Shown here one piece after another: positions 44,421 through 54,751 of a stretch of DNA of 64,000 bases. How positions within the stretch are numbered: position 1 is the stretch's first letter; each line of letters opens with the position of its first letter. The notes under the pieces were generated by a model, which worked only from the letters and a program-made list of their open reading frames with translations, had not been told where the DNA came from and searched no databases. A program made the position numbers and the translations under genes. Origin of the DNA: Cricetomys ansorgei (lineage: Eukaryota > Chordata > Mammalia > Rodentia > Nesomyidae); NCBI GenBank assembly GCA_026225945.1, contig JAMJFZ010003624.1:9645001-9709000 (forward strand). The letters are read 5' to 3'.

Positions 44421-46584
44421 TATCTGAGTGGTAAAGCTGTCCATCTTGACCCGGCTGACTTCGGCACAGACGTGGCAGACAGCTCGGTTCACCATCACTG
44501 CTTCTCCACCGGGAACATGAGCTGCAAGGGTGCCCTGTGCTTCTTCCTGGACCACAGAGGGATGCCCATCTGTCAGTAAGCCTGGCCCACAAAGGCAGAG
44601 GAGTCTCTGCCCCTACTGGTAACTCCAATCAATGAGAGATGAGGGAAAGGGGGGGGAGGACGTATGCTCCAGCCTTCCTGTGCTCTGGTGTCTTTGTTCT
44701 GAGACACACCCGACACGTTTCCTCAGAGGCCCACAGTGGCACTGAGCAGCAGCTGCCCACTGTAGCAACCAATTTATTTGCAAACAGTTATTGGCTTCTG
44801 TTCTTCCCAGTTTCACTTTCTCTGTCTCTCCTGCTTCCTGTGATCACCTCCCCTCTCCAGAACCTGTAGCCAAGTCCTTCCTTACCTCGGGTCCCAGATA
44901 GGAAAACAACAAAGAAGGCTAACGGGAGTCACGGTACTAAGGAATCCTCTATACGTGAAGATCCTTATACATATGAAGAGACACACACAGCCGCTCTTGC
45001 TGCTGTTTCGGTAATCTAGAATCCTCTCCAAACCTTGGAGGCTCCAACCAGACACGATCATTTTGCTGTTATGTCCCTGGGCTCGTAGAGGCTATCTTTA
45101 CTTGGGATCACTCCCCTGACCACAGACATTGAAGTGGATCATGTCTAGGGCTTTCTGACATAAAGCCTAGGTCGCCAGCCTAGGTTGGCTGCTGGCACTT
45201 ACCTCTGTGCGGCCTATCAGCTGAAGTATCTACATACTGCCTCTCTGTGTGGCCATGTCTCCTCTCAGCATTACCGGCTGGGTTTCTCCAGGAGTCTTGC
45301 GCTGTGTTCGCTAGACTAACTCGGGAGTCCCTCAGCAGCTTTCTGTTGCACTCTGCTCCTTTGAGTGGGTCGCCGAGGACAGTTCCTATGCAAGAGGAGG
45401 AGAGTGAGCTTGCTGTTGGCAAGAGCAACGTCGAAGTATTTCGCCTGGTAATATGTTTGGGGAAGAGCATGGAAATGGATTCCTTGGCTATGCTCATTGC
45501 CTTTGTCATGTCCTTGAAAACGGAGGGAGTAGCTTCTCACAGACTTCTCCTGTACGGCTCTGGTACATACCAACACCGTGCAGACACATGAGGGCGCATA
45601 TAATACAATGACACACAACGGACACTGGATCTTTCTGCTCCTTTGGAGGGAGGGTCCTGTTTTGGCACTACAGTCCTGCGGCAGGAGAAAGAATTAAGAC
45701 TTAGAACAGCCAAGAGCCAGAGGCGCTGAGAAAGCAGCCACTCCCTAGGATAGAGGCACCTTAATCAAGAGAAAGTACAGGGGGAAATATATTAATGACA
45801 TACCCAAGCCTTTCAAATCGAACTTAGAAATAGCTTTTTTAATGATTTATTTCTCAATATGAGAATTCTCTTTATATTGACTATTTTGCCCTCACAAATG
45901 TCAAGCCATTTATTCTATTGCTAAGGTGCCCATATTTTCAATGGAAGTAGTTCCTTTTAAATGTTAGGAGATATCAACCCTGAAATCAATTCATTTTTCT
46001 TCTTGTGCTAAAAATTAGAATATCACAGTAGGGCACAGCCTAATTGATGTTAACAGGGATCAGAGCAAAAAAGAAAAAAAAAAAAAAGGAGAAGGAGACC
46101 CAAAGTCTTCTATTTGATTTTCCTTTGAAGATTCATGACTGTCTAGTTTTGAGTTCACCTATGCCCATCGATCTATCGTGTCAGAAATCAATCAATCAAT
46201 GAACAAAGCCAGGAATTCTGGAACGCTCAGCTGAAACCCTAGAGCCTCCATCTTGCATCCCTCCTATCTCTCATCACTTAACCTTGGATAAACTGCACCC
46301 CGGTTTACCAGTAATGGCCCTGATGATTCTGCTGTCACGAAGATCAGTTGCTTTCCAAAGTGGACCATGCCGTTTTCTCCCGAAGTCTGCAATTCCAAAA
46401 GCAGTCAACAGAGGGGAAAATCAGGGTAGCAATCCCTGAATGGAAGCCTTTGAGAGCTGGGGCATAATGGCAGCTCTCGTGTCATCTCAGATTTATTATT
46501 TAAGATAATATGAAAACTCTGGCATTCTGGTTGAGTAGTGCTGTGTAACAAACTACCTCAAAATGTCATGATTCAAATAATCAT
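44421..46584. other. Mostly unique sequence; AT-rich dyad near 45860
   Basis: No exon or clear repeat is recognised. It includes an AT-rich stretch (45780-46060) with a dyad at 45854-45880, a short poly-A at 46074-46087, and a weak MaLR/old-LTR-like phrase at 46530-46580 ('gctgtgtaacaaactacctc'). Confidence 0.4.
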
Positions 46585-46650
46585 GGGGGGCAGGGCATGC
46601 TGGGGATTGAGCCCAGAGCCTTGCATTTGCTAAGCATGTGCTGTAGCTCT
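46585..46650 (-). mobile_element. ID-type SINE, inverted
   Basis: 'catgctggggattgagccca', 'gagccttgcatttgctaagc' and 'atgtgctgtagctctgac' are the inverted ID element (B box then A box). Confidence 0.8.
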
Positions 46651-47387
46651 GACCTACACCTGCAGTTCCCCCAACGCAATCCTTTGATAGTAACATTGTG
46701 TACCTCATGGTTCTTGTGTGTCAGAAACCCAGGCGATATAATGGAGCTCAGCTCGCTCATCATTTAAAATACCTGAGACCTCAGGGACTTAACTCAAAAG
46801 ATGGAAGCCGGGTTCAGACATTCTCCTTCCTTCCCTCAAGACACATGCCTGACTCTGTTTCCCCACTTGACATCTCACAATGCCAGTCTGGATTTGCTTA
46901 CAACATGAAGGCCTCCGAGTAGGCATGCTTCTTATGTGGTAACTAGGAATTCTGGGAGCGTTCCGGTGAACAGAAACTAGAAGGCAGGCTCCAGCAGCCC
47001 AGGTGAGACTAGGGACCTGCTTGGATTCCTGAGACAGAAGCACTTGGTAAGACAACAGAGGCCCCCTACCCAACAGTCCTCAGAAAACACGGCTATCTGG
47101 CCAGCCCTGGGTGACTGGCTCTTGGGCTGGGCGTGGGAATATCTTCACAACAGTGAGGTTTTTACAGGTAAATGTTTAAAAAGCACGTATTGGACACCTG
47201 CTATGCAATCACCTTGGCATTTTGCTCAGCTCCTATCATTTCTGTTTCCCCATCGCCACAATGGTGTGATAATCTCACTTCCCCGTAGGCTATCCTGAGA
47301 AGGAAGGACCAGGTGTGTGAACACTGAAACAGTCCCTGGGTCTCACTGAGAGCCCAGATCGGGATACATTTACCATGTGTCCCTTGG
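46651..47387. other. No recognised feature
   Basis: Unique-looking sequence; no exon or repeat could be supported. Confidence 0.5.
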
Positions 47388-47769
47388 TGTCTTAGCCAGT
47401 TCTATTGCCGTGAAGAGACACTGTGACCATGGCCACTCTTATAAAGGAAGCATTTAATTGGGGCTGGCTTGTAGTTTCCGAGGTTTAGTCCATTTTTGTC
47501 ATGCCGGGCAGCACGGCAACAGGCAGGCAGGCAGGCATGGTGCTGGAGAGATTGCTGAGAGTTCTATATCTGGATCTGCTGATAGCAAGAAGAGAGAGTG
47601 AGCTACTGGGTCTGGCTTGAGCTTCTGAAACCTCAAAGTCCACCCCACAGTGACACACTTCCTCCAACGAAGCCACACCTCCTAATCCTTTCAAATAGTG
47701 CCACTTCCTGGTGAGAAAGTATTCAAATCTATGAACCTATGGGACTGGTTCTCACTGAAACCACCCACA
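47388..47769 (-). mobile_element. MaLR/THE1-like solo LTR (rodent), minus strand
   Basis: On the minus strand it begins TGTGGGTGGTTTCAGTGAG and ends GAACTGGCTAAGACA, giving TG...CA ends. Internal landmarks are 'ggattaggaggtgtggcttc', 'ggaagtgtgtcactgtgggg', 'atagaactctcagcaatctc', 'ccagccccaattaaatgctt' (poly-A signal) and 'cctttataagagtggccatg'. The layout and 3' end resemble MaLR-class LTRs. The exact family name is uncertain. No internal retroviral sequence flanks it. Confidence 0.75.
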
Positions 47770-48724
47770 CCGGACTAGGAGCTGTAGAATCCTCTCACAC
47801 AGACACAGCGTGCTTCAGTAGGAGCGGGGGTCCGACTCCGCAGCGCATGCTCCACCAACACCATTGGGCAGACACAGAGCACAGGCGGTCACGATGCCTC
47901 AAGCTGTGTTCTGATCTCCATAGCCCTCTTCTTCTTCGTCTCTCTTAAAAGAGAGGAGGATCTTTAAAAAGCAAAATAAAACACTTTCTCCTATAGTTCT
48001 GTGGCAATATTTTACATAGCACACGCACACAGAGTCAGAGGAGAGGGAGAAAGAGAGAGCACAGATTAATTCTTAGAAAATTATTAACACATCATTTTGA
48101 AGCCTAACCACTCGCTCCTGGGTTACAAGGATGATAGATTTCTTCTAATAAAAGAAGTTACTGTTTCCCTGCTGTGTCATTAGAAGACCCGGCCTCTCTG
48201 GGTTATCTTTGGAAAGGGCTGCGGTGCGGGCAGAGGGGCCATGCGGTAGGTCTGCTCAACCTATGTCTCGAGCACCAGTGTGGGCAAGGCTGCAGACACA
48301 GGCACAGCCCCATTCTCATTCCCATTTCACAGCTCTGGCAAATGCCATGGAGCTCTGGGCTAGCAGCAGAAGCAAGACTCAGAGGGGACGCTTCCCTTCT
48401 GCTCTGGACTTCATGCTTTGCAGGGCAGCTGCCAGCTAATGTCTGTCATGTGTTAACTTGTGAAAAATAGGAAGTCAAAGGAAAGACTGAGGTGGGGGGC
48501 AGAGAGTGTAGAAAGGAACCATAGATGAGAAGAGAGAAAGGAGTCCCACACTGTTGACCTCTGGGGCTAAAGAGCAGATTGAAGTCGCTAAAGGGTGCCT
48601 CGTCCTCCCGAGGTGGGCTAGCAGGAAGCCTTGTGAGCTCGCCTTCCCTTCTAGCCCTGGAGGGACTGTAGCTATTCACAGAAGCAAAAGGAAAATAAAC
48701 CTGGCAAGCTTTTTGCCTGCCCTG
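47770..48724. other. No recognised feature
   Basis: Unique-looking sequence; no exon or repeat could be supported. Confidence 0.5.
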
Positions 48725-48970
48725 TGGCTAATTAGGCACCTTCCTCTGTCTTTGCAAAGACCATGAGGCCAGGTGCCTGCCCCACCCCCATGCTAATCAA
48801 ACATCCCCACCCAGAACCCGCCTTCTCTGGGGAAAGAGATTTAAACAGGGAAAAGCCTGCCAATAAAGGAGTTCGAGTTTGTGGTCCATTAGATTCGGCT
48901 CCTGAGACTCCCTTTGCTTCTCGTCCCCTATTCTCAGGCCGCGGGTGGACAGCACCCACGAGAAATCAAC
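48725..48970 (+). mobile_element. Possible LTR (ERVK-like), low confidence
   Basis: A GATTTAAACA TATA-like word near 48838 is followed after 16 bases by AATAAAGGAGTTCGAG and a U5-like pyrimidine-rich segment. The spacing suits a short LTR. The edges are not clear and no family is recognised; ordinary unique DNA is the alternative. Confidence 0.3.
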
Positions 48971-49304
48971 TGAGCCCCAGGCTGTGGATCCCAGAGCGCT
49001 TCCCTGCCGCTCAAACCCGGGCCCTTGCACTCCTGGCCAAAGAGCGAGGCCTGGGCTGGTGTGCAGGAGACTCAGCCGTGGGGGCAGATCGGGTAGGGGG
49101 GTTTGCGTGCGGGACTGGGGGAGAAACCAACACCACACTTGAAGAAGAGGGTCATTCGTGTCCATTTATTTACTCTGACAAGGAGGTAAGGATGATGAGG
49201 GAGACAGAATCTCCAAACTGATGAGGGAACCAATCTCAGCCTAAGCCCTTCTCTAGAACCTGATCCTTGGCGGCGGCGCTTTATGCCAATTCACTTTGGG
49301 GAGT
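48971..49304. other. No recognised feature
   Basis: G-rich in part; no exon or repeat could be supported. Confidence 0.5.
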
Positions 49305-49455
49305 AGGGTGGGGTGGAGAGAGGGTCTCGCTGTGTAACCCAGACCAGCCTAGAACTTGCCATGTAGCCCTCCTGGCCTCTACCTCGTGACCCTGTGGCTC
49401 TAGCTTCCCAAGTCCTGAGATGACAGTCACATGGGGCTGTACCTGGCTCCGCGTC
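49305..49455 (-). mobile_element. Old B1-type SINE, inverted
   Basis: 'gagagagggtctcgctgtgt', 'aacccagaccagcctagaac' and 'ccaagtcctgagatgacagt' give an inverted, diverged B1-type SINE. Confidence 0.85.
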
Positions 49456-49574
49456 ACCTCTAAGGTAATCATGTATCCACGTCACCTCCGTCTCTGCTTC
49501 TGGGGATAAGTTATCTCGTCTAGGAATAACTCAGAGAAGGCCACATTCCAACTCTCCAATGATGCCCCCCCTCC

Positions 49575-49675
49575 CCCGCTGTGTGTGTGTCCATGTCCCA
49601 GGTTAGCCTGGAACCTACTATCCCCCTGCCTCAAACTCTCGAGTGCTAGGATCACAGGCAGTTACCAGCTTCGCA
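49575..49675 (-). mobile_element. Old B1-type SINE fragment, inverted
   Basis: 'tgtcccaggttagcctggaa', 'ccccctgcctcaaactctcg' and 'agtgctaggatcacaggcag' are the inverted B1 middle and left parts. Confidence 0.8.
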
Positions 49676-50399
49676 ACTCGAAACTTGAACATCCCTAAAA
49701 GGTTTAGCCACAGTCGGTTGGCTGGGCGAGGAGTGCATTGGAGACTGGAAGATGTGGGGTTAAGGAGCTAAGTACAGTGGTACCCCCTGCACCATACCCC
49801 TCCAGGAGTCCTATCTAGTTCAGACACTAATGCTGTCACAGACATATATGAGACTATAGCTTCCTGCCTGGGGAACTCTTCCCTTAATTGCGACCACCAC
49901 CTCTTTACAGGATGGTTTGATCCTGTCGGCCATGCCATGGAAAGAGGAAGATTTGAGTGAAATACAAAGTCAGAGGAAAGTAGATCAGATAAATTAAGAA
50001 CAAGAGGCTGTGAAATCTGAACCCCAATCTCGAGGGATTTCTTCCCTCAGATTTCCTCAACGGTTACGAAGGAATTACCTCTAGAATAAACAATGTGTCT
50101 TTCAGTTAAGATTCTCCTTCCAGGGAGACCTAGGACCATAATGTTTAAGCAAGCATAAGGGGCTTTATATTCGTTGCCAATTTGAAAGAAAGGGACACTT
50201 TTTGCAAAAGCTGTGGGTGAAGGACTTTGAGAAATGTACAGTGGGCACAATCCTGGCCCTGAGTGTCCGATCTGGGCTGTGTGTCTTTGCTCCTGTCCTT
50301 CTAAGCCCTCCTCTCTGAGCTCTCAGGGTTCAGCTGTCCAGTCTCTTCCTTTGTTTCCCCACCATATCCCCTGTATGTTGGCACAGCTCCGAGGAAGCC
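49676..50399. other. No recognised feature
   Basis: Unique-looking sequence. The last part may already belong to the L1 3' UTR that follows. Confidence 0.4.
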
Positions 50400-50908
50400 T
50401 CCCCTCTGGCCATAGCCCCTGGGAAGGCAAACCCCACCCACCCACACCCACCCCATCCCTGATAGGAAGGGGCCTGGGAGAAGACAAGCTGCCAACAAGT
50501 CAGTTTCCTAGGAATGTCAGAAGCCACAACCATAAAGTCTCACCAACATGACTGCCTACACATGAGCTGAGCTAGTATACATGCCAATGTGGGTGGGGAG
50601 AGACCACAAGGCCTCAGCCCTACTCAAAGAACTGTAGACAACCAAGAAATGCTCAGAGTGGGAAAAACTGTCTTCCCTAGGGAAAGTTATCCAATACTAA
50701 ATGGTCACCCCTGAAATCATACATACAAGTAGCAATATAGAGACTGAACAAGTTGAACTTACGAACATACATGTAACAACAAATTAATAATAAAATAGGC
50801 CATGAATTTAAATGAAAGCACGGAGCGGTATGTGGAAGGGTTTGGAGAGAGGAAAGGGAAAGGGGTAATGATGTAATCATATTATAATCTCAAATATAAA
50901 AGAAGCAT
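50400..50908 (+). mobile_element. Lx-type rodent L1 3' UTR, 5'-truncated
   Basis: A strong match from about 50500: 'gaatgtcagaagccacaacc', 'ataaagtctcaccaacatga', 'ctgcctacacatgagctga', 'aaatggtcacccctgaaatc', 'atacatacaagtagcaatat', 'ggtttggagagaggaaaggg' and 'tgtaatcatattataatctc', then an A-rich end. The 50400-50500 part is probable. It holds no ORF2, so it is a dead, truncated insertion. Confidence 0.92.
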
Positions 50909-50934
50909 TTATTATTTATTGTTATATATGGGCA

Positions 50935-51160
50935 CAACAAAGGTATTATTCATTGCTATGTGCGTGAGTATTTTGCCTATGTGTGCCTCTGTGTACCACC
51001 TGTGTGAAGTGTCCACTGAGGCCACAAAAGGGGGTCTTAATCCCCTGGGACTGGAGTTGTAGACAGTTGTGAGCTGCCATGTGGATGCTGGGAGTCGAAC
51101 TCAGGTCCTCTGCAAGAAGAGCCAATGCTCTTAACCACTAAGCTATCTCTCCAGCCCCCT
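50935..51160 (-). mobile_element. B3 SINE, near full length, inverted
   Basis: 'gagtattttgcctatgtgtg' (3' part), 'ctgggactggagttgtagac', 'gagtcgaactcaggtcctct' and the inverted head 'taaccactaagctatctctc' plus 'cagcccc'. It lies directly behind the L1 tail. Confidence 0.95.
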
Positions 51161-51514
51161 GCATAGCTGCTTAAAACTTTCTCTGTTCACTTCGTATGCC
51201 TTCCCCCAGTGGAAATAACACGCAGTTCCCTTCTGAAAGCCAGGCACTAGCTTGATGCTGAGTGGGAGCATGCCCACCTGCCATGAGGCCTGAGGGCAGC
51301 TGTGCTCTGGTGTGCTGGTCAGCTGCAAAGCCAGATCCTTAAGTCTGCTGTCTGTGACTTTCTGGGGGCCTGGGAAAGTTGTTTCCCCTGTGCTTCACCT
51401 GTCACAAGTGATCACTAATGATCTGAATTTCCTGTAGCTGTGAGGGTTAAACAAGCCAGCAGTTGGCAGGCACAGAGTGAGTACTCTTCCACAGTAACAA
51501 CTGCTCCCATTTCT

Positions 51515-51690
51515 CAGTTTGTTTTCTGCTGCTATGACAGAATACCAGAAACTACTGTACTTATAAAGGAAAAAAAATTATTTGTTGCAGTTCTGGAGCA
51601 TGGAAAGCCCAAGGTCATGGTTCTAGCAGCTAATGGGGGTCTTCATGCTACAGTGTTTTCCCATAGCAAAAATGGAGAAGACAAGAGAGG
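51515..51690 (-). mobile_element. MaLR-like LTR 3' part, diverged
   Basis: 'tttgttttctgctgctatga', 'cagaataccagaaactactg' and 'tacttataaagga' are the inverted 3' end of a THE1/MaLR-like LTR, the same end seen better at 47388. The 5' part is absent here; a compatible piece lies at 54195-54330. Confidence 0.55.
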
Positions 51691-51777
51691 GTGAAAGAGA
51701 AAAGAAAAGAGAAACAGGTACAGAAAGACACACACACAAATAGAGAGCACACACACATACCCTTTATAAAGAACCTA

Positions 51778-52185
51778 TAGCTAGACCTAGTGGGTGAGCC
51801 TATAATCCTAGCATTCAAGAGGTAAGGCATGAGTTCAGACCCACCCTGGGCTATGCAGTGAGTTCTGAGCCACCCTGGGCTATGCAGTGAGTTCTGAGCC
51901 ACCCTGGGCTATGCAGTGAGTTCTGAGCCACCCTGGGCTATGCAGTGAGTTCTGGGCTACCCTGGGCTATGCAGTGAGTTCAGGGCCACCCTGGGCTATG
52001 CAGTGAGTTCAGGACCACCATGGGCTATGCAGTGAGTTCTGGGCTACCCTGGGCTATGCAGTGAATTCTGGGCCACCTGGGGCTATGCAGTGAGTTCAGG
52101 ACCACCATGGGCTATGCAGTGAGTTCTGGGACATCCTGGGCTAGGCAGTGAGCTCTGGACCAGTGACCCTCTGTCTGGTAGAGGG
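51778..52185 (+). mobile_element. B1-type SINE with expanded internal 29-bp repeat
   Basis: The left part 'tgggtgagcctataatccta' and 'gcattcaagaggtaaggcat' is a B1-type SINE. Its middle is a tandem array of eleven 29-bp units (51833-52151). The end 'agtgaccctctgtctg' is the usual SINE 3' end. The array therefore grew inside the SINE. Confidence 0.85.
51833..52151. repeat. Minisatellite: eleven exact-length 29-bp units
   Basis: Each unit reads approximately GTTC(T/A)G...CCACCCTGGG followed by CTATGCAGTGA. Units start at 51833, 51862, 51891, 51920, 51949, 51978, 52007, 52036, 52065, 52094 and 52123, with no indel. A twelfth unit is partial. B1 elements are known to contain a 29-bp internal duplication, and the unit corresponds to it. 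Confidence 0.95.
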
Positions 52186-52779
52186 AGACAAAGGTAGAAA
52201 TGAGAAGCAGAGAAGCTGTAAGAGAACCATTTCTTTGATAGAGTCATTGATCCATCATAAAGATGAAGCCCTTGAGGCCTTTCGGCCATAGCTTGACATT
52301 GTTGAGCTCAATGCTGAGGACCTCTCCTTGACATCGTTGTTTTGAGGAACACACATTCAAACTACATGGAGAAAGAATTGTCCGATGGTGAGGATGACGA
52401 TGATGATGATGACGATACTGGTGTTGGTTCTGAGTCCTCTGGAATAAGGTCCTCAGTGTGGAATCGGTCTTCCTGACTGCTGAGGGCTGTTCCCAATAGG
52501 AGGAGTCTTGGATGAGTCACTCCTTCTTTACAGTTGTTTCCCAACTAGGATCACTCATTACAATGGAGGGCAGAGTAGGAAAAGAGGAAGCGGTAACTAA
52601 GATGGTATCGCCCATCCCTGCTGATCAGACTCTCCCGTTCGAACTGGAGACACTATACAGGGATCCCCGAAGGGAGTGTATGCTAGCCCCAAAGAAGGAG
52701 CTCAGAAAGCATAATTGCATTGATGATGTATTGTGCATTCAGGGTTGTGTATGATACCAGCTGTCCCCAAATGAAACCC
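52186..52779. other. No recognised feature except a GAT run
   Basis: Unique-looking sequence with a GATGAC/GAT-rich run at 52384-52418. No exon could be supported. Confidence 0.5.
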
Positions 52780-53150
52780 TCAGAGCTATAGTCACATACC
52801 TTAGCACAGAATTGATTTACACAACTCAAGGAGGGCATGGAATTCCTATGAACTGTAAATTAGTAAATTGCTTTTTAATCTACCATAAAAGATCAGTGAA
52901 AAGTCCTTTTAAAATCAAAGGTCTGCTAATTCAATCATGAACACATTTACTCAACGGTGCCGAAGGCAAGAGGAAACCTTAAAGGCGGCACAATTGCCAT
53001 TTAAAACATATAATTTCAGAAATGATTTAAGTTTAATTATAATACTGAGCACAGGTATATGTTATTCTGAAGAGACTTTGGCCTTGACATTAATATTTGC
53101 TTTTTGAAATGAAGTAGAATTTCCCACATTATATGTTCCTGGTCATACCT
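52780..53150. promoter_or_regulatory. Candidate AT-rich regulatory block
   Basis: Repeat-free and AT-rich, with a TCF/LEF-type ATCAAAG (52914-52920) followed by GCTAATTC. It also has CACAATTGCCATTTAAAAC and TTTAATTATAATAC words at 52990-53045. It is flagged on composition and motif density only. Confidence 0.35.
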
Positions 53151-53332
53151 ACTTGTGCGTGAGAAAGGAAGGCAGTGGAGAAGATGATTTCATGGACAGC
53201 TGCCCAACTCGGGACAGAATGTGCATGTCCCCTCCACTTCAGGTCACACGGGACAAGAGAGAGAGTGGTCACATGACCGGGCATAGGCCATTTAAGGTAT
53301 GCCGTGTATTAGAGACAGAAATTATTTCGTTT

Positions 53333-53605
53333 AGCGCTGGGGAGGTTGCGCAGTCAGGGAAGGGCTTGCTGGGCAAGGATAAGAGCTGAGTGTGGTCCTC
53401 AAATCCACATTTTTAAAAAAAAGCCAAAATTGGCAGTGGCGGTATGGGCAGGCAGGTCCCGGGGCTCACTAGCCATTAAACATGGTATAGTTTGCAAGTT
53501 CCAGGTCAGTGAGACACCCCAGCTCAAAAGACAAGGCAGGTGGGTCCCTAAAGAACAACATCCAAGATGGAGCTCTGGCCTCTATCTGTATACAAACTCA
53601 CTGGT
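53333..53605 (+). mobile_element. Composite rodent SINE (RSINE1/B4-like), internally deleted
   Basis: The head 'gctggggaggttgcgcagtc' and 'agggcttgctgggcaaggat' is followed by 'aaaaagccaaaattggcagt', 'ggcaggtcccggggctcact' and 'ccaggtcagtgagacacccc', the composite SINE order with part of the middle lost. Its CA tail expands into the next feature. Confidence 0.75.
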
Positions 53606-53610
53606 GCAAC

Positions 53611-53770
53611 ACACATGAAAACACACACACACATACACACACACTCACACACACACACACACACTCACACACACTCTCACACACACACATACACACACAC
53701 ACACTCACACATACACACACACACACTCACACACATACACACACACACACACTCACACACTCACACACAG
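53611..53770. repeat. (CA)n microsatellite with CACTCA/CATACA variants
   Basis: About 160 bases of CA interrupted by regular CT and AT substitutions; it extends the SINE tail. His-Thr open frames across it are artefacts. Confidence 0.96.
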
Positions 53771-54194
53771 GCATGCATGAAGTCATTTAATCCAGCAAAT
53801 TTCTCTTTATGTAATGGAACAGGAAATGGAGAACCAAGACAGTGATGTAGTTCACCTGATATTTGTCAGGGACAAACATCAGGTCCAGAACTCTGTTCTC
53901 TTCATTTATGACTCTTTCTCTTTTACCGATGGCTCTCAGATTTCAAATTGCACATGAATTTCCAAGTATGAGATTTCTACCCTCCCGCTACACAGATTTG
54001 GCAAGACTGGGGTGTAGTTACGTTTTTGACACAACGCAAATGCAAGTGGATCTAAAGGCTACACGTGGAGAAGGCCAGCTTTGGGCCAAGCACCTTATGG
54101 TGAAGGTTTTCCACTTGTTATGCTATTTGAAGGATTGACTCCCAAGTGAATAACCCTTTGAGAAGTCATACAGCACAAATGTTCCTCCAGCTTT
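53771..54194. other. No recognised feature
   Basis: The 53863-54138 open frame has no recognisable domain; no repeat family is seen. Confidence 0.45.
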
Positions 54195-54330
54195 TGCCTT
54201 TCAAACCTAGTTCCCATCTCCTAAAGTTTCCAGAATTCTCAAAATAGCAACATATCTGAGGACCGAATGCTCAATAGTGAGACTTTTGGGTGGCACTTCA
54301 TATCCAAAGCATATCACCACCCAAATTCTT
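54195..54330 (-). mobile_element. MaLR-like LTR 5' part, diverged
   Basis: 'ctagttcccatctcctaaag', 'ttctcaaaatagcaacatat', 'ggaccgaatgctcaatagtg' and 'gacttttgggtggcacttca' are the inverted 5' half of a MaLR-like LTR. Orientation and order suit the 3' piece at 51515-51690. Confidence 0.5.
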
Positions 54331-54499
54331 GGGGAAGGGGCACAGACCCCAACTCTACATGGGAGGAGAATTAGTGACTGTCTCTAATCTGTCATAGAGA
54401 TTATTAGCATGCATGTCTAATGCCGAGGGTTGTGAAGCATCGTTAGTCAGTCCATGATCCAAGAACCAGATTGCCAGGACTAAATCATTAGTAAAATCT

Positions 54500-54650
54500 G
54501 AGATAAGAAAAAGGGAGATAGTCTAGGAAGGACTTCACAGGAAGAGACTGGGCTCGAATTGGTCCCAGAACCATGAAGAGGAGCTAGGGAAGCAGAAAGA
54601 AAGGAGAAGAACATTCTAGAGTAATTTCTAGACCTACCATAGTCTAAGCC
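54500..54650 (+). mobile_element. Ancient mammalian interspersed repeat, third copy
   Basis: 'gatagtctaggaaggacttc', 'acaggaagagactgggctcg' and 'gaagaacattctagagtaat' match the 5' part of the family seen at 7618 and 43985. Confidence 0.5.
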
Positions 54651-54700
54651 TTGTTTGCTTTATTGTTCCAGTCTGGACAGTGTGCACACACACCACACAG

Positions 54701-54751
<51 letters not shown>
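54701..54751. repeat. (CA)n microsatellite
   Basis: About 25 uninterrupted CA units. Confidence 0.98.

Noticed and set aside
44391..44579. 62-codon open frame with several Cys and His residues, checked as a zinc-finger-like fragment
   Set aside because: The Cys/His spacing does not fit a C2H2 or other known finger, and overlapping frames on both strands are equally long.
49560..49600. G-quadruplex candidate in the C-rich/TG segment
   Set aside because: The C-runs are irregular and lie at the edge of an inverted B1 fragment; not distinctive enough.
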